A stretch of 64,000 nucleotides of DNA from Amycolatopsis jiangsuensis (lineage in GTDB: Bacteria > Actinomycetota > Actinomycetes > Mycobacteriales > Pseudonocardiaceae), in the NCBI RefSeq assembly GCF_014204865.1, contig NZ_JACHMG010000001.1, positions 3,312,501 through 3,376,500 on the forward strand, read 5' to 3'. The notes under the pieces were generated by a model. The model was given only the letters and a program-made list of their open reading frames with translations, was not told the DNA's origin and did not search any database. Below, one piece after another: positions 36,933-48,578 of the stretch (position 1 is its first letter; each line of letters opens with the position of its first letter). The position numbers and the translations under genes were made by a program.

Positions 36933-39209
36933 TCACGCCCCTCCGAACACATAGGCACGTCGGCGCATCAGCATCAGGAACGCGGGGACACCGACCGCCG
37001 CGGTCACCACCCCGATCGGCAGCTCCTCGGGCGCCGCGAGAACACGTGCGATGACATCCACCCACACGAGGAAAACCGCGCCGGCTAGGGGCGCGACGGC
37101 CAGCACCCGCCGATGATCGGCCCCGACGACGAGGCGCACCAGATGCGGCAGGATCAGCCCGACGAAACCGATCGCGCCACTCACCGCGACCAGCACCCCG
37201 GTCATGGCGGAGCAAACGACGAACAGCAGCACGCGAAGCCGCGCGACGTCCACTCCGAGCGTTGTCGCCGCTTCGTCGCCCATAGCGAGCGCGTTGAGCC
37301 GGCCGGCCGAAGCGCCCAAAAGGCTGATACTGACAGCGACCACTGTCGCGGCGATCGGCAGCGCTCCCCAGTTCGCACTGGCGAGACTACCCAGGAGCCA
37401 GAAGAGGGCCGATCGTGCGGCCTCGCCGTTCGGCGCCTGGAAAACCAGCACGGTGGTGACGGCGAAGAATCCGTACGACAGCGATGTGCCGGTCAGCACC
37501 AGACGCAGCGGCGTGAGCCCTTGCCTCGTGCGGGCAACGAGGTAAACGACGACCGTCGCGCCAAGCGCTGTCAGGAACGCGCCTACCGACATGGCATAGA
37601 TGCCCAACGACGCGAAGGCCCCGAAGAGCGCAACAGCCGTCGCGCCGACCGACGCGCCGGACGAAATGCCGAGCACGAATGGCTCCGCGAGCGCATTGCG
37701 CACCATCGCCTGCACCGCGACGCCGACCGTCGCCAAACCCGCACCGACGATCACCGCGAGCAGGACGCGCGGAAGACGGATGTCCCAGATGATCCGATAC
37801 TGTCCTGCATCTTCCGGGCCGATCGCGCCCCCGAACAGGCCCGCGCGGAGAAAGGCCCACGTGTGGGTGATCGGCACCGCCACCGTTCCGATCCCGACCG
37901 CGAGCACCACCGACCCCGGAAGCGCAACCAGAAGGACGACCAGAACCAGCGTCAAAGGCCGTCGCCGCTGAGTGGCGATTGGCTGGTCAAGCCGTAGTCC
38001 GCCCGTCTGGCCGTCTCCCACGGCCGGCGACGCATGCGAGTCTGGAGCGCGAACAGAGGCCAGGCAGTCGCCGCCAGAAGGCAACAGTGGGTTGCCGGCA
38101 GACGCTCGGTTACCTGCAGGCGTTCGGTTGTCAGCGGGCACTCGACTGTCATCAGGCGTTCGGCTGCCTGCGGGCACTCGATTGTCTGCAGGCGTTCGAT
38201 TGCCGACGAGTATTCGGTTGTCAGTGGGCAATGGCTCGTTACTAGGCGAAGCACGCTGACTGGCTGCGGATCCGGTTTCGCCGCCGTCGGGCGACAGTTC
38301 GCCACCAGCGGACGCGCATTCACCACCGGCGGACACACGTTCGCCGGTGGAAGGCGACAGCTCGGCACCAGGAACCACACGTTCATTGCCGACGGACGTG
38401 TCACCACCGGTATTGGGCGTACCTCCATCTTCAGCAGAGGCAGACCCGTCGCGGGCAGACGTACGTTCGCCGCCAGCGGACAATCGTTCGTCCTCGACCG
38501 ACGCATATTGGCCGCTAGTGGGCAACAACTCGCCACCGGTCGACGCTTGGTCGCCACCTACGGGCAACAGTTCGCCACCAGCCGGCGTACGTTCGCCGCC
38601 AACCGACAGCAGCTCGCCATCAGCCGACAGCTGGTCGCCGCCAGCAGGCGACAACTCGCCACCAGTAGGCGCCTGGACGCCGCCAGCGGGCGACAACTCG
38701 TCACCAACCGACACCTGGTCGCCGCCAGCGGGCGACAACTCGTCACCAACAGACGCCTCATCGCCGCCAGCGAGCAACAGCTCACCCGCGGCCGACGTAC
38801 GTTCGCCGCCAACCGGCAACGACTCGCCACCAGTCGACGCCTGGTCGTCGCTCGAGGGAGACAGTTCGTTGTCAGGGAGCGCCGGGGCGTTGGCAGCGGA
38901 CGCGCCTTCGCCGCCAGATGGCGACCGTTCGTCGCCGGGCAGCTCCTGGGCGTTTCCGAGCAGCGGCAATCCATCATCGGACGACGACACTCCGCCGCCG
39001 GTTAGCGACCGTGCGCCGCCAGCAGTTGCCGGTGGTTCGCCGCCAGACGGCGACGCTTCGCCGCCAGACGGCGACGCTTCCTCACCAGGGAAGTCAGGAC
39101 CGGAACGGCCGTCCGCGGAGGCCGGGGCGTCGGCTGGGTCGGAAAGCGACGGCGTGGGACCGTCCGGCGAAGGTTTGTCAGGAACCTGACGGCGTTCTCG
39201 GGACGGCAC
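36933..39209 (-). CDS. btuC: Cobalamin-type ABC permease with ~410-residue repeat extension
   Basis: Residues ~417-758 are a complete FecCD/BtuC permease: hydrophobic spans start at LTLVLVVLLVALPGSV, with DIRLPRVLLAVIVGAGLATVG, GASVGATAVAL and the coupling-helix region TLGVDVARLRVLL; GFVGLILPHLVRLVVG is conserved. Residues ~1-410 have no membrane segment and consist largely of repeats: 7/14-residue units like GGDQVSVGDELSPA and 6-residue units like NRTPAD. The frame is open from GTG 39209, soon after a cobalamin riboswitch, but that GTG lacks a ribosome site. Translation could instead start near GTG 38019, leaving the repeats untranslated. Confidence 0.75.
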   Translation of the reverse strand: MPSRERRQVPDKPSPDGPTPSLSDPADAPASADGRSGPDFPGEEASPSGGEASPSGGEPPATAGGARSLTGGGVSSSDDGLPLLGNAQELPGDERSPSGGEGASAANAPALPDNELSPSSDDQASTGGESLPVGGERTSAAGELLLAGGDEASVGDELSPAGGDQVSVGDELSPAGGVQAPTGGELSPAGGDQLSADGELLSVGGERTPAGGELLPVGGDQASTGGELLPTSGQYASVEDERLSAGGERTSARDGSASAEDGGTPNTGGDTSVGNERVVPGAELSPSTGERVSAGGECASAGGELSPDGGETGSAASQRASPSNEPLPTDNRILVGNRTPADNRVPAGSRTPDDSRVPADNRTPAGNRASAGNPLLPSGGDCLASVRAPDSHASPAVGDGQTGGLRLDQPIATQRRRPLTLVLVVLLVALPGSVVLAVGIGTVAVPITHTWAFLRAGLFGGAIGPEDAGQYRIIWDIRLPRVLLAVIVGAGLATVGVAVQAMVRNALAEPFVLGISSGASVGATAVALFGAFASLGIYAMSVGAFLTALGATVVVYLVARTRQGLTPLRLVLTGTSLSYGFFAVTTVLVFQAPNGEAARSALFWLLGSLASANWGALPIAATVVAVSISLLGASAGRLNALAMGDEAATTLGVDVARLRVLLFVVCSAMTGVLVAVSGAIGFVGLILPHLVRLVVGADHRRVLAVAPLAGAVFLVWVDVIARVLAAPEELPIGVVTAAVGVPAFLMLMRRRAYVFGGA
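37962..37978. repeat. Dispersed 17-bp palindrome at the repeat/permease junction of btuC
   Basis: TCGCCGCTGAGTGGCGA, a near-palindrome. It encodes ATQRR just before the first membrane span. Relatives occur at 46462, 57181, 57465, 57705, 57740, 57769, 58194 and 58219. Confidence 0.6.
38101..38226. repeat. 18-bp tandem array inside btuC
   Basis: Seven units of 18 bp start at 38101, 38119, 38137, 38155, 38173, 38191 and 38209, alternating between GGCGTTCGGTTG-like and GGCACTCGATTG-like versions. On the minus strand they encode hexapeptides of the form [NS]R[TV]P[AD][DG]. Confidence 0.85.
38270..38920. repeat. 21/42-bp repeat region inside btuC
   Basis: Units such as CGCCGCCAGCGGGCGACAAC recur at 38678, 38720 and 38762, 42 bp apart, each made of two related 21-bp halves. 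Diverged copies extend on both sides. On the minus strand they encode 7- and 14-residue acidic Gly/Ser/Pro/Glu repeats. All frames remain largely open across the array, so an open frame is weak evidence for translation here. Confidence 0.75.
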
Positions 39210-39333
39210 CGGCGGGGGCCCAATCTGTACCGGTCCGCGAGAAGGAAGACGGCAGCTGTCCCGAAGCGCGCGCCGGGGAGCTGGTGTCGTCTCCCGCAGA
39301 CCACGGCGGGAGGGGACAACGAAACGAGAGTGC

Positions 39334-39426
39334 GAACCCCCGCCGGTGTCGGGCTCGCCTCCGGGTGGGAGGCCTACCGTTGCGGGTCAGCGCCGGACTT
39401 CGACCGGTCTTCCGCGGCGGGGGTTC
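39334..39426 (-). promoter_or_regulatory. Cobalamin riboswitch upstream of btuCDF
   Basis: On the minus strand a closing stem pairs GAACCCCCGCC (39426-39416) with GGCGGGGGTTC (39344-39334). Inside are GGAAG, then CCGGTCGAAGTCCGGCGCTG, then ACCCGCAACGGTA, then GAGCCCGACACC. These match the cobalamin-riboswitch pattern of GGAA, AATCC, CTG.CCCGCAACTGT and the B12 box AGYCNGNNNACC. The downstream GC-rich region (39210-39330) would be the expression platform. It identifies the downstream importer as B12-related. Confidence 0.9.
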
Positions 39427-39443
39427 GTGCGAGAAGCTGCGGT

Positions 39444-40487
39444 CTAGCCGGCCGTGCGCACGGTGTTCGACGAGACCAGGGCGGCCAGCCGGTCGCCGAT
39501 CGCCTGGGTCGCGCCCGGCGAGGCCTGGTCACGTGTGGCCAGGTCGAAGGCCACCGAGGCCTCGATGCGCCGTGCGGCCTCCTTGTGACCGAGGTGGTCC
39601 ATCAGCAGCGAAACCGACAGCACCGCGGCGGTGGGGTCCGCCAGACCCTGGCCGGCGATGTCCGGCGCACTGCCGTGCACCGGCTCGAACATGCTCGGGT
39701 TGCGCCGGGTGATGTCGAGGTTTCCGCTGGCAGCGAGGCCGATGCCACCGGTCACCGCGGCCGCGAGGTCGGTGATGATGTCGCCGAAGAGGTTGTCGGT
39801 GACGATCACGTCGAAGCGCGACGGGTCCGTGACGAGGTGGATGGTCGCGGCGTCCACGTGCGAGTACGCGACGGTGACGTCCGGGTGCTCCAGCGACACC
39901 TCTTCGACGATCCGCGACCACAACGAGCCCGCGTGCTCCATCACGTTGGTCTTGTGGACCAGCGTGAGGTGCTTGCGCGGCCGCTCCTCGGCACGGTTGA
40001 ACGCGTCAGCCACCACGCGCCGTACGCCGAAGGCGGTGTTGACGCTGACCTCGGTGGCGATCTCGTGCTCGGTGTCCTTGCGCAGCAGGCCACCGTTGCC
40101 CGCGTACGGGCCTTCAGTGCCTTCGCGCACCACGATCATGTCGACATCACCGGCGTCGGCCAGCGGGCCGCGTACGCCCGGGTACAGGCGCGCGGGACGC
40201 AGGTTCACGTGGTGGTCGAGTTCGAAACGCAGGCGCAGCAGCAGGCCGCGTTCGAGGATGCCGCTGGGCACCGTCGGGTCACCGACCGCTCCGAGCAGGA
40301 TCGCGTCGTGCTGGCGCAGCTCGCCCAGTACCGATTCGGGGAGCAGCTCCCCGGTCGAGTGCCACCGGGCGGCACCGAGGTCGTAGTTCGTGATCTCCGC
40401 CGTCGGTGCTACTTCACCGAGCACCTTGAGCGCCTCGGAGACCACTTCGGGCCCGATCCCGTCACCTGGGATCACTGCGAGCCGCAT
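39444..40487 (-). CDS. leuB: 3-isopropylmalate dehydrogenase
   Basis: A 347-residue NAD-dependent oxidative decarboxylase of leucine synthesis. [39 protein letters not shown] and [20 protein letters not shown] with [17 protein letters not shown] are the family's substrate-, metal- and NAD-binding motifs. ATG 40487 follows GGAGGTGTGTGG. Upstream, the frame continues open and also holds Leu-containing short frames, but no convincing attenuator. It is followed downstream by the btuCDF riboswitch in the same direction. Confidence 0.95.
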   Translation of the reverse strand: MRLAVIPGDGIGPEVVSEALKVLGEVAPTAEITNYDLGAARWHSTGELLPESVLGELRQHDAILLGAVGDPTVPSGILERGLLLRLRFELDHHVNLRPARLYPGVRGPLADAGDVDMIVVREGTEGPYAGNGGLLRKDTEHEIATEVSVNTAFGVRRVVADAFNRAEERPRKHLTLVHKTNVMEHAGSLWSRIVEEVSLEHPDVTVAYSHVDAATIHLVTDPSRFDVIVTDNLFGDIITDLAAAVTGGIGLAASGNLDITRRNPSMFEPVHGSAPDIAGQGLADPTAAVLSVSLLMDHLGHKEAARRIEASVAFDLATRDQASPGATQAIGDRLAALVSSNTVRTAG

Positions 40488-40648
40488 CCACACACCTCCG
40501 TAGCCCAGGCCACCGGGCACCCCGATGGCCCATACACACAACAACGCCAGCAGGCGGAAGGTTACCGGCCGTAGACAAGACGCCGTAGCCGCACCACCCT
40601 TATGCCGCATCCTCCCAGGGGGTGAGACACCTGTTCGGGTGAATGAAA

Positions 40649-40690
40649 GCGGGAACCTGCCAGGCCCGATCAGCCCGGACAGGTCCCCGC
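40649..40690 (-). terminator. Hairpin terminator after the subtilase gene
   Basis: A long imperfect stem of about 17 bp (40649-40665 with 40673-40690) is centred on GATCA, 69 nt past the subtilase stop and before leuB. Confidence 0.55.
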
Positions 40691-40758
40691 CCTCAGGTTC
40701 TCGACCTTTCGCGGTGTTCGGTGGAATCCACCCGTTCAGGTGGCCGCGAGGGTGAGGG

Positions 40759-43700
40759 TCAGCCGCGCGAAACGCCCGATTCGACCCGCACCACGGAGGC
40801 GCGCGCGCCCGCCGCGTTGTGGTGTTCGAGCGCCAACAGCCCCTTCGGCTTGTCGCCGGCGACCGCGGCCTTGTTCCGGTTGACCACCAGCGCCGTACCG
40901 GGCTTCGCGACGTACGCCAACGCCGCGTCGCCGCCACCCTGCACCGAGTACGCGGGCGCGAGGGCATCGAACGACAGAGGCGTGCTGACGGAGTCGATCA
41001 GCCCGTTCGTGGTGCCCGGCGCGACGTAGTAGCCACTCGTGCCCACGGTGTAGCTGATGCGGTGCGAAGCCGCCTTCGGGTCGATGCCCAGTGCGGCGAT
41101 GCTGACCGGCAGCACCATCACGTTGGAATCGAACACGTTGGTGTCGACGTCACCGAGCTGACCGTTGACCGCCTGCAGATCGACGCTCGGGAAGTCGGGC
41201 TCGTTCAACGACACTGTGTTCGCGAGAAGCACGTCGGTCCCCGTCGCCTTCGTCACGAAGGTCTCGAAGTCCGGCTTCCCGTCACCAGTGGTGTCGATGT
41301 CCACGAACGGCACCGTGTTGCTGCCGAGGTTCGCGAAGTCGCTCCAGGTGGTGATACCGAACGCCAGCGTCGCGTTCTCGGGCTCGCCTTGCGTCTTCGC
41401 AAGCGGCGCGGTGGACGCCGCACCGACGTAGCGCAGATCGCCGCCCTTCGCGGTGCGGTTGAGCGTGCAGTCGGAGGTGACGCTCGCATCGCACTCCGGC
41501 AGCTGCGGCGACTCGGCCTGCAACTCGAGCACACTGATCAGCGAGCGGTACCGCTGCGCACCGCTGCCCTGGTCGATGCCCTTCCCTCCGAGGTTGAGCA
41601 CCGCCTGGTCCGCCTTAGCGGCGAAGCGCACACCAGTCGGCGTGGTGATCGCCGAGACCGGCTTCGGCGCCGAGTAGACGGCCACGCGCAACGGCACCGT
41701 CGCACCGTTCTTCGGTGTGAGCGCGACGCGGCCCGAAGCGTCGGCGACGAACTGACGGGCCAGCCCCGCCTGCGTCGCTTCCATCGTCGGGTCCATCACC
41801 TTGCGCAACGCCTTCGGGTCGGCGATCTTCAACGTCACCTTCACGGTCGCGACACCGCGCGGGCTCAGCTTCACCGAGCTCTTGTCCACTGTGTACTCGA
41901 CGCCCGGAAGGCTGTTCACTGCCTCGTAACCCACCGAGTACTCGACCGGCTTGACGCCCTTGTTGACCACCTTGATCGTCTTGCTCACGGTGACCGGGCC
42001 GGTTGCCTCGACGGTGCCGAAGGTGACGCTCACGGCGCCGGGATCATCCTGCACGTAGGCCAGCACTTGGTTGTCGAGCGCGGCTTTCGCGTCGATTCGG
42101 CCGGCGCCCACCCGCTGCGGGGCGTAGGTGTGTCCCTTCCCGTCGGCGATGTCGTGCGCGGCGGTTCCGACGACGTCCGCCTTGACCTCCTCGACGTTCC
42201 AGTCCGGATGCGCCTGGCGGACCAGCGCGGTGATCCCCGAAGTGTGCGGCGCGGCCATCGAGGTGCCCGAGATGACGAGCCGGCCGTTGCCACTGCCGCG
42301 GAACGCCGACGTGATCGTGTCGCCGGGCGCCGAAACGTCCGGCTTCACCGACGGACCGCGCCCGCCCCGCGAGGTGAACGAGCTGGGCGTATCCACAATG
42401 GACTGATCGTAGGTCTGCAGGACCGTGCGGCCGTCGCCGAACATACGGACGTTCAGCGTGCCGGCGGTCAGCCCGGGCCGCGCCGCCTCGGTGGCCTTTC
42501 CGGTGAGCTGGAACATCGGCACCGCCGCGTTGCCCGCGATTCCCGCCGCGAAATGCTCCAAAGTGGACGAGAGCAGCACGCCCTTGGCACCGGCGGCTTC
42601 CGCGGTGTTCGCGCGCGCGGCGGAACCGCAAGCACGGGTGGCGTCGTTGTCGTCCCATTCCAGCCATATGATCTTGCCCGCGGCCTTCGCCTTGTCCTCG
42701 GCGGAGTAGGCGTCGCATCCGGCATTGTTGTCCGCGGACAGCGAAACCACCGGCGCAGTGAGGTCGAGCGTGTCGTAACCGGTGTAGTCTTGGCTGTATT
42801 GCCCGGGCTGCTGGCCGGTGATCGGAGCCTTGATCTCGACGGCGTCCTTCAGCTCTCCCGCGTCGCGGCTGCTGGCGACGGTGAGCGCCTCAGGCGTGTT
42901 GCCCGGCGAGCCGGCGATGTCGTTGATGTCGCCGCCGTTGCCGGCGGAGATCACCGGGACCACTCCGGTTTGGGCGAGCTTGCGCACGAAGAGCGAGTCC
43001 GGGTCGTCCGGCGCGCCGAAGTCACTGCCCAGGGAAAGGTTCACCACATCGAGATGGTCGGTGAAGTCACCGTCGCCGTCCGGGTCCAGCGCCCAGTCCA
43101 GCGCCTGCGACGTGACGTTGGTGGAGCCCTGGCAGCCGAACACCTTGATGGCGTACAGCAATGCCTTCGGCGCCGTGCCCGGGCCCACCCGCATCGCGTC
43201 GAGCGTTTCCTTGTCCAGCTTGCGGTAGTCACCGGTGAAGGTGCTGCCGTCCGCGTTGACCCCGAAGCCGGCGACGGTGCCGGCGACGTGGGTACCGTGC
43301 TCGCCGCAAGCGATCGGGTTGGGGTCCGGTTTCGGCGTGGCTGAGCCGGTCGCGCCTTCGGAGTCGTAGTCGTCGCCGACGAGGTCGGTGCCGCCGACCA
43401 CCTTGGCGCTGGGGAACAACGGCGTCGGCTTGGTGCGATCCACCGACTCGTAGGCCTCCGGCGTGCCAGGGCCGCCGAAGTCGGCGTGGGTGTAGTCGAT
43501 GCCGTCGTCGATGACGCCGACGCGGATGTTGTCGCCGAGCTTGCCAGTTTGCTGCCAACTGGCGAGGGTGTTGGTGAGTTGCTCAGCGCTGGCGTTGGTA
43601 CGGGTCTTCGGCACCACAGTGCGCACAGACACCACGTCGTCGCGCTTCGCGAGTTCACGGATCTTCGCGGCGTCCGCCGTCACCACAGCGCCGGCAACGG

Positions 43701-44094
43701 CGTTGGCAGTCTGCGTGACGAGCTTCATCCCCGCGTCCGCGGACCGAAGCTGGCCCACGAGGGAGCTGACCGCGGCCGCGACGTCGGCCTTCGCCGCGCG
43801 TGCAGCCTGCTTGGCTTTCTCCTTGCCCTTGCCCTGTTCAGCGTTGAACGCGTCGACGGCGGGCTTCTTGGCCAGCTCCACGAACGCCGTGACCTCGCCT
43901 TGCGCAGCGCTCAGCCGCGGCGAAAGCTTGCCCTGGAATCCGGTGGCGTCGACCTTCGCGGGAGCAACCGGATCGGCGAGCGGTGCGCTCTGTGCGGACG
44001 CGGACGGCACGCCGACGACGGCGGCCGCCAGCACCACCGCGGACCCCACGACCGCCGACCGAGCTGCCCACCCGGGCAACCGGGTTCTGCTCAT
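40759..44094 (-). CDS. Secreted subtilisin-like serine protease (S8) with PA domain
   Basis: An 1111-residue exported protease. A signal peptide (residues 1-35) ends at ASAQSA, followed by an I9-like propeptide region (~40-165). The catalytic triad is D197 ([15 protein letters not shown]), H266 ([10 protein letters not shown]) and the Ser in [13 protein letters not shown] near residue 611. A protease-associated insert (about 440-560, with [14 protein letters not shown]) lies between His and Ser. Residues ~690-1111 are Fn3-like and other beta-rich domains. ATG 44094 is used. No cognate inhibitor or transporter is adjacent. Confidence 0.93.
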   Translation of the reverse strand: MSRTRLPGWAARSAVVGSAVVLAAAVVGVPSASAQSAPLADPVAPAKVDATGFQGKLSPRLSAAQGEVTAFVELAKKPAVDAFNAEQGKGKEKAKQAARAAKADVAAAVSSLVGQLRSADAGMKLVTQTANAVAGAVVTADAAKIRELAKRDDVVSVRTVVPKTRTNASAEQLTNTLASWQQTGKLGDNIRVGVIDDGIDYTHADFGGPGTPEAYESVDRTKPTPLFPSAKVVGGTDLVGDDYDSEGATGSATPKPDPNPIACGEHGTHVAGTVAGFGVNADGSTFTGDYRKLDKETLDAMRVGPGTAPKALLYAIKVFGCQGSTNVTSQALDWALDPDGDGDFTDHLDVVNLSLGSDFGAPDDPDSLFVRKLAQTGVVPVISAGNGGDINDIAGSPGNTPEALTVASSRDAGELKDAVEIKAPITGQQPGQYSQDYTGYDTLDLTAPVVSLSADNNAGCDAYSAEDKAKAAGKIIWLEWDDNDATRACGSAARANTAEAAGAKGVLLSSTLEHFAAGIAGNAAVPMFQLTGKATEAARPGLTAGTLNVRMFGDGRTVLQTYDQSIVDTPSSFTSRGGRGPSVKPDVSAPGDTITSAFRGSGNGRLVISGTSMAAPHTSGITALVRQAHPDWNVEEVKADVVGTAAHDIADGKGHTYAPQRVGAGRIDAKAALDNQVLAYVQDDPGAVSVTFGTVEATGPVTVSKTIKVVNKGVKPVEYSVGYEAVNSLPGVEYTVDKSSVKLSPRGVATVKVTLKIADPKALRKVMDPTMEATQAGLARQFVADASGRVALTPKNGATVPLRVAVYSAPKPVSAITTPTGVRFAAKADQAVLNLGGKGIDQGSGAQRYRSLISVLELQAESPQLPECDASVTSDCTLNRTAKGGDLRYVGAASTAPLAKTQGEPENATLAFGITTWSDFANLGSNTVPFVDIDTTGDGKPDFETFVTKATGTDVLLANTVSLNEPDFPSVDLQAVNGQLGDVDTNVFDSNVMVLPVSIAALGIDPKAASHRISYTVGTSGYYVAPGTTNGLIDSVSTPLSFDALAPAYSVQGGGDAALAYVAKPGTALVVNRNKAAVAGDKPKGLLALEHHNAAGARASVVRVESGVSRG

Positions 44095-44305
44095 GAGTAC
44101 CCAACCCCTTACTCGAGGCCCGGATCACGAACCTGCTCGCGCTCCCCACCACACCCCCGACAGGTGAGCCCGGGCGCCGCACCGTGCCCTCACGGCGCGT
44201 GGTTCAGCCTCGCGGCACAGAACCTAACTGCCCGAAACCCCTACTTTCGTGCGGAAAAGGCTCCGTTATGCGAATGTTGCCGGTTCGGGCGGGCACGCGA
44301 ACGCA

Positions 44306-44342
44306 GCCGGCCCCTCCCCCCGTTTCGGGGAAAGGGGCCGGC
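44306..44342 (-). terminator. Hairpin terminator after serA
   Basis: GCCGGCCCC (44306-44314) pairs with GGGGCCGGC (44334-44342), enclosing an inner CCCC/GGGG hairpin. It lies 15 nt past the serA stop. Confidence 0.75.
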
Positions 44343-44357
44343 GGATGGCTGTCCGGA

Positions 44358-45956
44358 CTAGCTGAAGTCGACCGCGCGGATGGTGTGCGCGCCGACCGTG
44401 GCGCCGATCGGCTCCAGCACGTTGCCGTCCACGTGCCGGTCGACGCGCAGCAGCATCACCGCGTCGGATCCGTCGGTGGTCTGGCTGATCTGCGCCGCCT
44501 CGATGTTGATGCCGGCCTCGCCGAGCAGGGTGCCGACGCGGCCCATCACACCCGGCCGGTCCGGGTACTCGAGCAACAGCACGTCACCCTCGGCCCGCAG
44601 GTCGAAGTGCCGCCCGTTGACCTCGACGATCTTCTCCACCTCGTCCTTGCCGGTGACCGAGCCGGACACGGTCAGCGTGGCGCCGTCGCCGTGCACCGCG
44701 CGCACCGTGACGAGACTGCGGAACTTCGGGCTTTCCGATTCGGACACGAGGTCCACCTGCACACCCAGCTCCTCGGCCAACCGCGGCGCGTTGACGAAGG
44801 TGACCTGGTCCTCGACCACGCCGGCGAAGACGCCGCGCAGGGCGGCGAGCTGCAGCACCGAAGTGTCCTCACTGGACAGCTCACCCTTCACCGCCACGGT
44901 CACCGAGGTCGGCGCCTTCGGGCTGAGCGCGGTGAGCACCTGGCCGAGCTTCTGCGTCAGCGAGAGATACGGCCGCACGTGCTCGCCCACCGAACCGCCG
45001 CCGGACACGTTGACCGCGTCCGGCACGAAGTCGCCGCGCAGCGCGAGCAGCACCGACCGGGCGACGTCGGTGCCCGCGCGGTCCTGTGCCTCCGCGGTGG
45101 ACGCCCCCAGGTGCGGGGTGACCACGACGTTCGGCAGCTCGAACAGCGGGCTGGCCGTGGTCGGCTCGGTGACGAACACGTCGATCCCGGCACCGCCGAC
45201 GTGCCCGCTGCGGATCGCCTCGGCGAGGGCGTCCTCGTCGATGAGGCCACCGCGGGCCGCGTTGACGATGATGACGCCCTGCTTGGTCTTCTTGAGCGCT
45301 TCCGCGTCGATCAGGCCCTTGGTCTCCGGCGTCTTCGGCAGGTGGATGGAGATCGCGTCGGCGCGGCCCAGCAGCTCGTCGAGAGTCACCAGCTCGATGC
45401 CGAGCTGCGCGGCGCGGGCGGCCGAGACGTAGGGGTCGTAGGCGATGATCTTGGTGCCGAACGCGGCCAGCCGCTCGCTGACCAGCTGCCCGATCTTGCC
45501 GAGGCCGACCACACCGACGGTCTTGCCGTTGATCTCGATCCCGGAGTACGAGCTGCGCTTCCACTCGCCACCGCGCAGGCTCTGGTCCGCGGCCGGCACC
45601 CGCCGGGCAACCGAGAGCAGCAGCGCGACCGCGTGTTCGGCGGCGGAGACGATGTTCGACGTCGGCGCGTTGACCACGAGCACGCCCCGCTCGGTGGCCG
45701 GCGGGATCTCGACGTTGTCCAGGCCGACGCCGGCCCGGGCGACGACCTTGAGCTGCGTGGTCGCGGCGAGCACCTCGGCGTCGACCTTGGTCGCGGACCG
45801 GACCAGGAGCGCGTCGGCGCTCTTCACCGCCTCGAGCAGCGCGGGACGGTCGGTCCCGTCCACCTGCCGGACCTCTACCTCGTCGCCGAACACACTCAGC
45901 ACGGACGGCGCGAGCTTCTCCGCGATGAGGACGACGGGCTTGCTGGGCTTGGTCAC
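44358..45956 (-). CDS. serA: D-3-phosphoglycerate dehydrogenase
   Basis: A 532-residue first enzyme of serine synthesis. It has the NAD loop VGVVGLGKIGQLVSERL, catalytic Arg in NAARGGLIDED and His in TPHLGASTAEAQDRAG. The long C-terminus (residues ~320-532) contains the intervening ASB domain and a terminal ACT domain (LEYPDRPGVMGRVGTLLGEAGINI), the type-I architecture of mycobacterial SerA1, which is serine-inhibited. GTG 45956 follows GGGAG. Confidence 0.95.
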   Translation of the reverse strand: MTKPSKPVVLIAEKLAPSVLSVFGDEVEVRQVDGTDRPALLEAVKSADALLVRSATKVDAEVLAATTQLKVVARAGVGLDNVEIPPATERGVLVVNAPTSNIVSAAEHAVALLLSVARRVPAADQSLRGGEWKRSSYSGIEINGKTVGVVGLGKIGQLVSERLAAFGTKIIAYDPYVSAARAAQLGIELVTLDELLGRADAISIHLPKTPETKGLIDAEALKKTKQGVIIVNAARGGLIDEDALAEAIRSGHVGGAGIDVFVTEPTTASPLFELPNVVVTPHLGASTAEAQDRAGTDVARSVLLALRGDFVPDAVNVSGGGSVGEHVRPYLSLTQKLGQVLTALSPKAPTSVTVAVKGELSSEDTSVLQLAALRGVFAGVVEDQVTFVNAPRLAEELGVQVDLVSESESPKFRSLVTVRAVHGDGATLTVSGSVTGKDEVEKIVEVNGRHFDLRAEGDVLLLEYPDRPGVMGRVGTLLGEAGINIEAAQISQTTDGSDAVMLLRVDRHVDGNVLEPIGATVGAHTIRAVDFS

Positions 45957-46611
45957 GATGCGGCTCCCACTATCTGGTCACGAAATCGAGGACGCTCTCC
46001 TTCGGTGCACGCCGTTGTGCCCGGATGCGCGGAGTTTAGCCCGGACGGCGGACCTCGCGCGCCCTGCGTTGGCCACATCCCGGCAATCCGGCGGCAACAT
46101 CGCCACGGGCAGCCCGGCACCGGCCACCACGCCACGCCCGGGATGCGCTGTGCGGCAATGGAAGGATCTTCCCTGCAGCCACCGGTCGGTGTACCAGGCG
46201 CGGCGGGCAAACCCGTCCACTGGGTGAGACATAGCGCCTGGGCCGTGATCAGTGGCCGTTTTCGCCCTGTCTGGCGCCGGACTACTTCGGGCGCGGAATG
46301 TCCGGGGATCCGGACACCGGGTCATCCGGAGACTGGGTTACTTCGGGCACTGAATTACTCTGGTAGGGACGCTCTGTGTGCAGGAACCGGCCCTCCACAG
46401 CAGCCGTCGACCAGGCTTGGCAGAGAGCCGCCGACAGCGTCGCCGTTCAATCGCCATTCAGTCGCCCTTCAACGGCGACGCCGCGCACACCCGCGCCGGC
46501 CCCCGCGAGAGCCGGTTCACCCAAGCCGCGCGCGTGAGGCCCGATCGAGACCACAGCCAAGCCCGGCAAGCCGTCGCCGTTTTCCGGCAAAAGCCTCTTA
46601 CCTGCGAATAC
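45957..46611. other. Gene-free region between serA and the DUF397 gene
   Basis: About 650 bases without a supported gene. It includes one copy of the dispersed palindrome (TCGCCCTTCAACGGCGA, 46462-46478) and a loose duplication of a TACTTCGGGC-containing sequence near 46282 and 46339. Confidence 0.5.
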
Positions 46612-46914
46612 TCACCCCGCGGCCAGGTCCTCCGGCAGCTCGAACTCTCCGGCCCGCACGCCGTTGGTGAAAGCGTCCCACTCCGTCGGCGTGAAGATCA
46701 GCACCGCTCCGTCCGGTTCGGCCGGCTGGCGGAGGGCGACGTAGGTGAGGCCATCGGTGTGCGGGACGAGGGCGTACTCGACACAGTGCTCGAGCGTCTC
46801 CCCCTCCGGTTCGGCGCGGGTCCAGGCGACGCCGGTGAGATCGAGCTCGTGCCGGATGTGCGCCTTGTCGTCCGGTTGGCCGGCAGCGCGGTCGGCAGTA
46901 GGGCGCTCACTCAT
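46612..46914 (-). CDS. DUF397-domain protein
   Basis: A 100-residue protein. LIFTPTEWDAFTNGVRAGEFELP is the characteristic C-terminal half of DUF397, and GVAWTRAEPEGETLEHCVEYALV its first half. DUF397 proteins usually lie beside an XRE-type regulator in actinobacteria; none is seen here, and the function is unknown. ATG 46914 is chosen over GTG 46920 because TACGCT (46926-46921, minus strand) ends 6 nt before it, predicting a leaderless mRNA. Confidence 0.8.
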   Translation of the reverse strand: MSERPTADRAAGQPDDKAHIRHELDLTGVAWTRAEPEGETLEHCVEYALVPHTDGLTYVALRQPAEPDGAVLIFTPTEWDAFTNGVRAGEFELPEDLAAG

Positions 46915-46963
46915 GATCACAGCGTATCCGTCGCCCGGCGGAAACGGCCTCGCGGACGGCGAA

Positions 46964-47000
46964 GGCCCCCTCGACCACGGGATACGCGGACGAGGGGGCC
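46964..47000 (-). terminator. Hairpin terminator of the ilvBNC operon
   Basis: GGCCCCCTCG (46964-46973) pairs with CGAGGGGGCC (46991-47000) around a 17-nt loop, 24 nt past the ilvC stop. Confidence 0.75.
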
Positions 47001-47023
47001 GTCGCCGAAATCCGGCGAAAGAC

Positions 47024-48574
<1,551 letters not shown>

Positions 48575-48578
<4 letters not shown>

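Noticed and set aside
38034..39005. 323-residue + frame across the btuC repeats
   Set aside because: All frames are open in the repeat array; the product is a degenerate Arg/Ala repeat with no start signal or family.
35147..39209. Assignment of the ABC system as a siderophore importer
   Set aside because: The proteins alone allow it, but the cobalamin riboswitch immediately upstream makes B12 uptake the better reading.
40640..40720. T-box-like word ACACCGCGAAAGG upstream of leuB
   Set aside because: The T-box consensus and specifier stem are not present; the nearby strong hairpin is better explained as the terminator of the subtilase gene.
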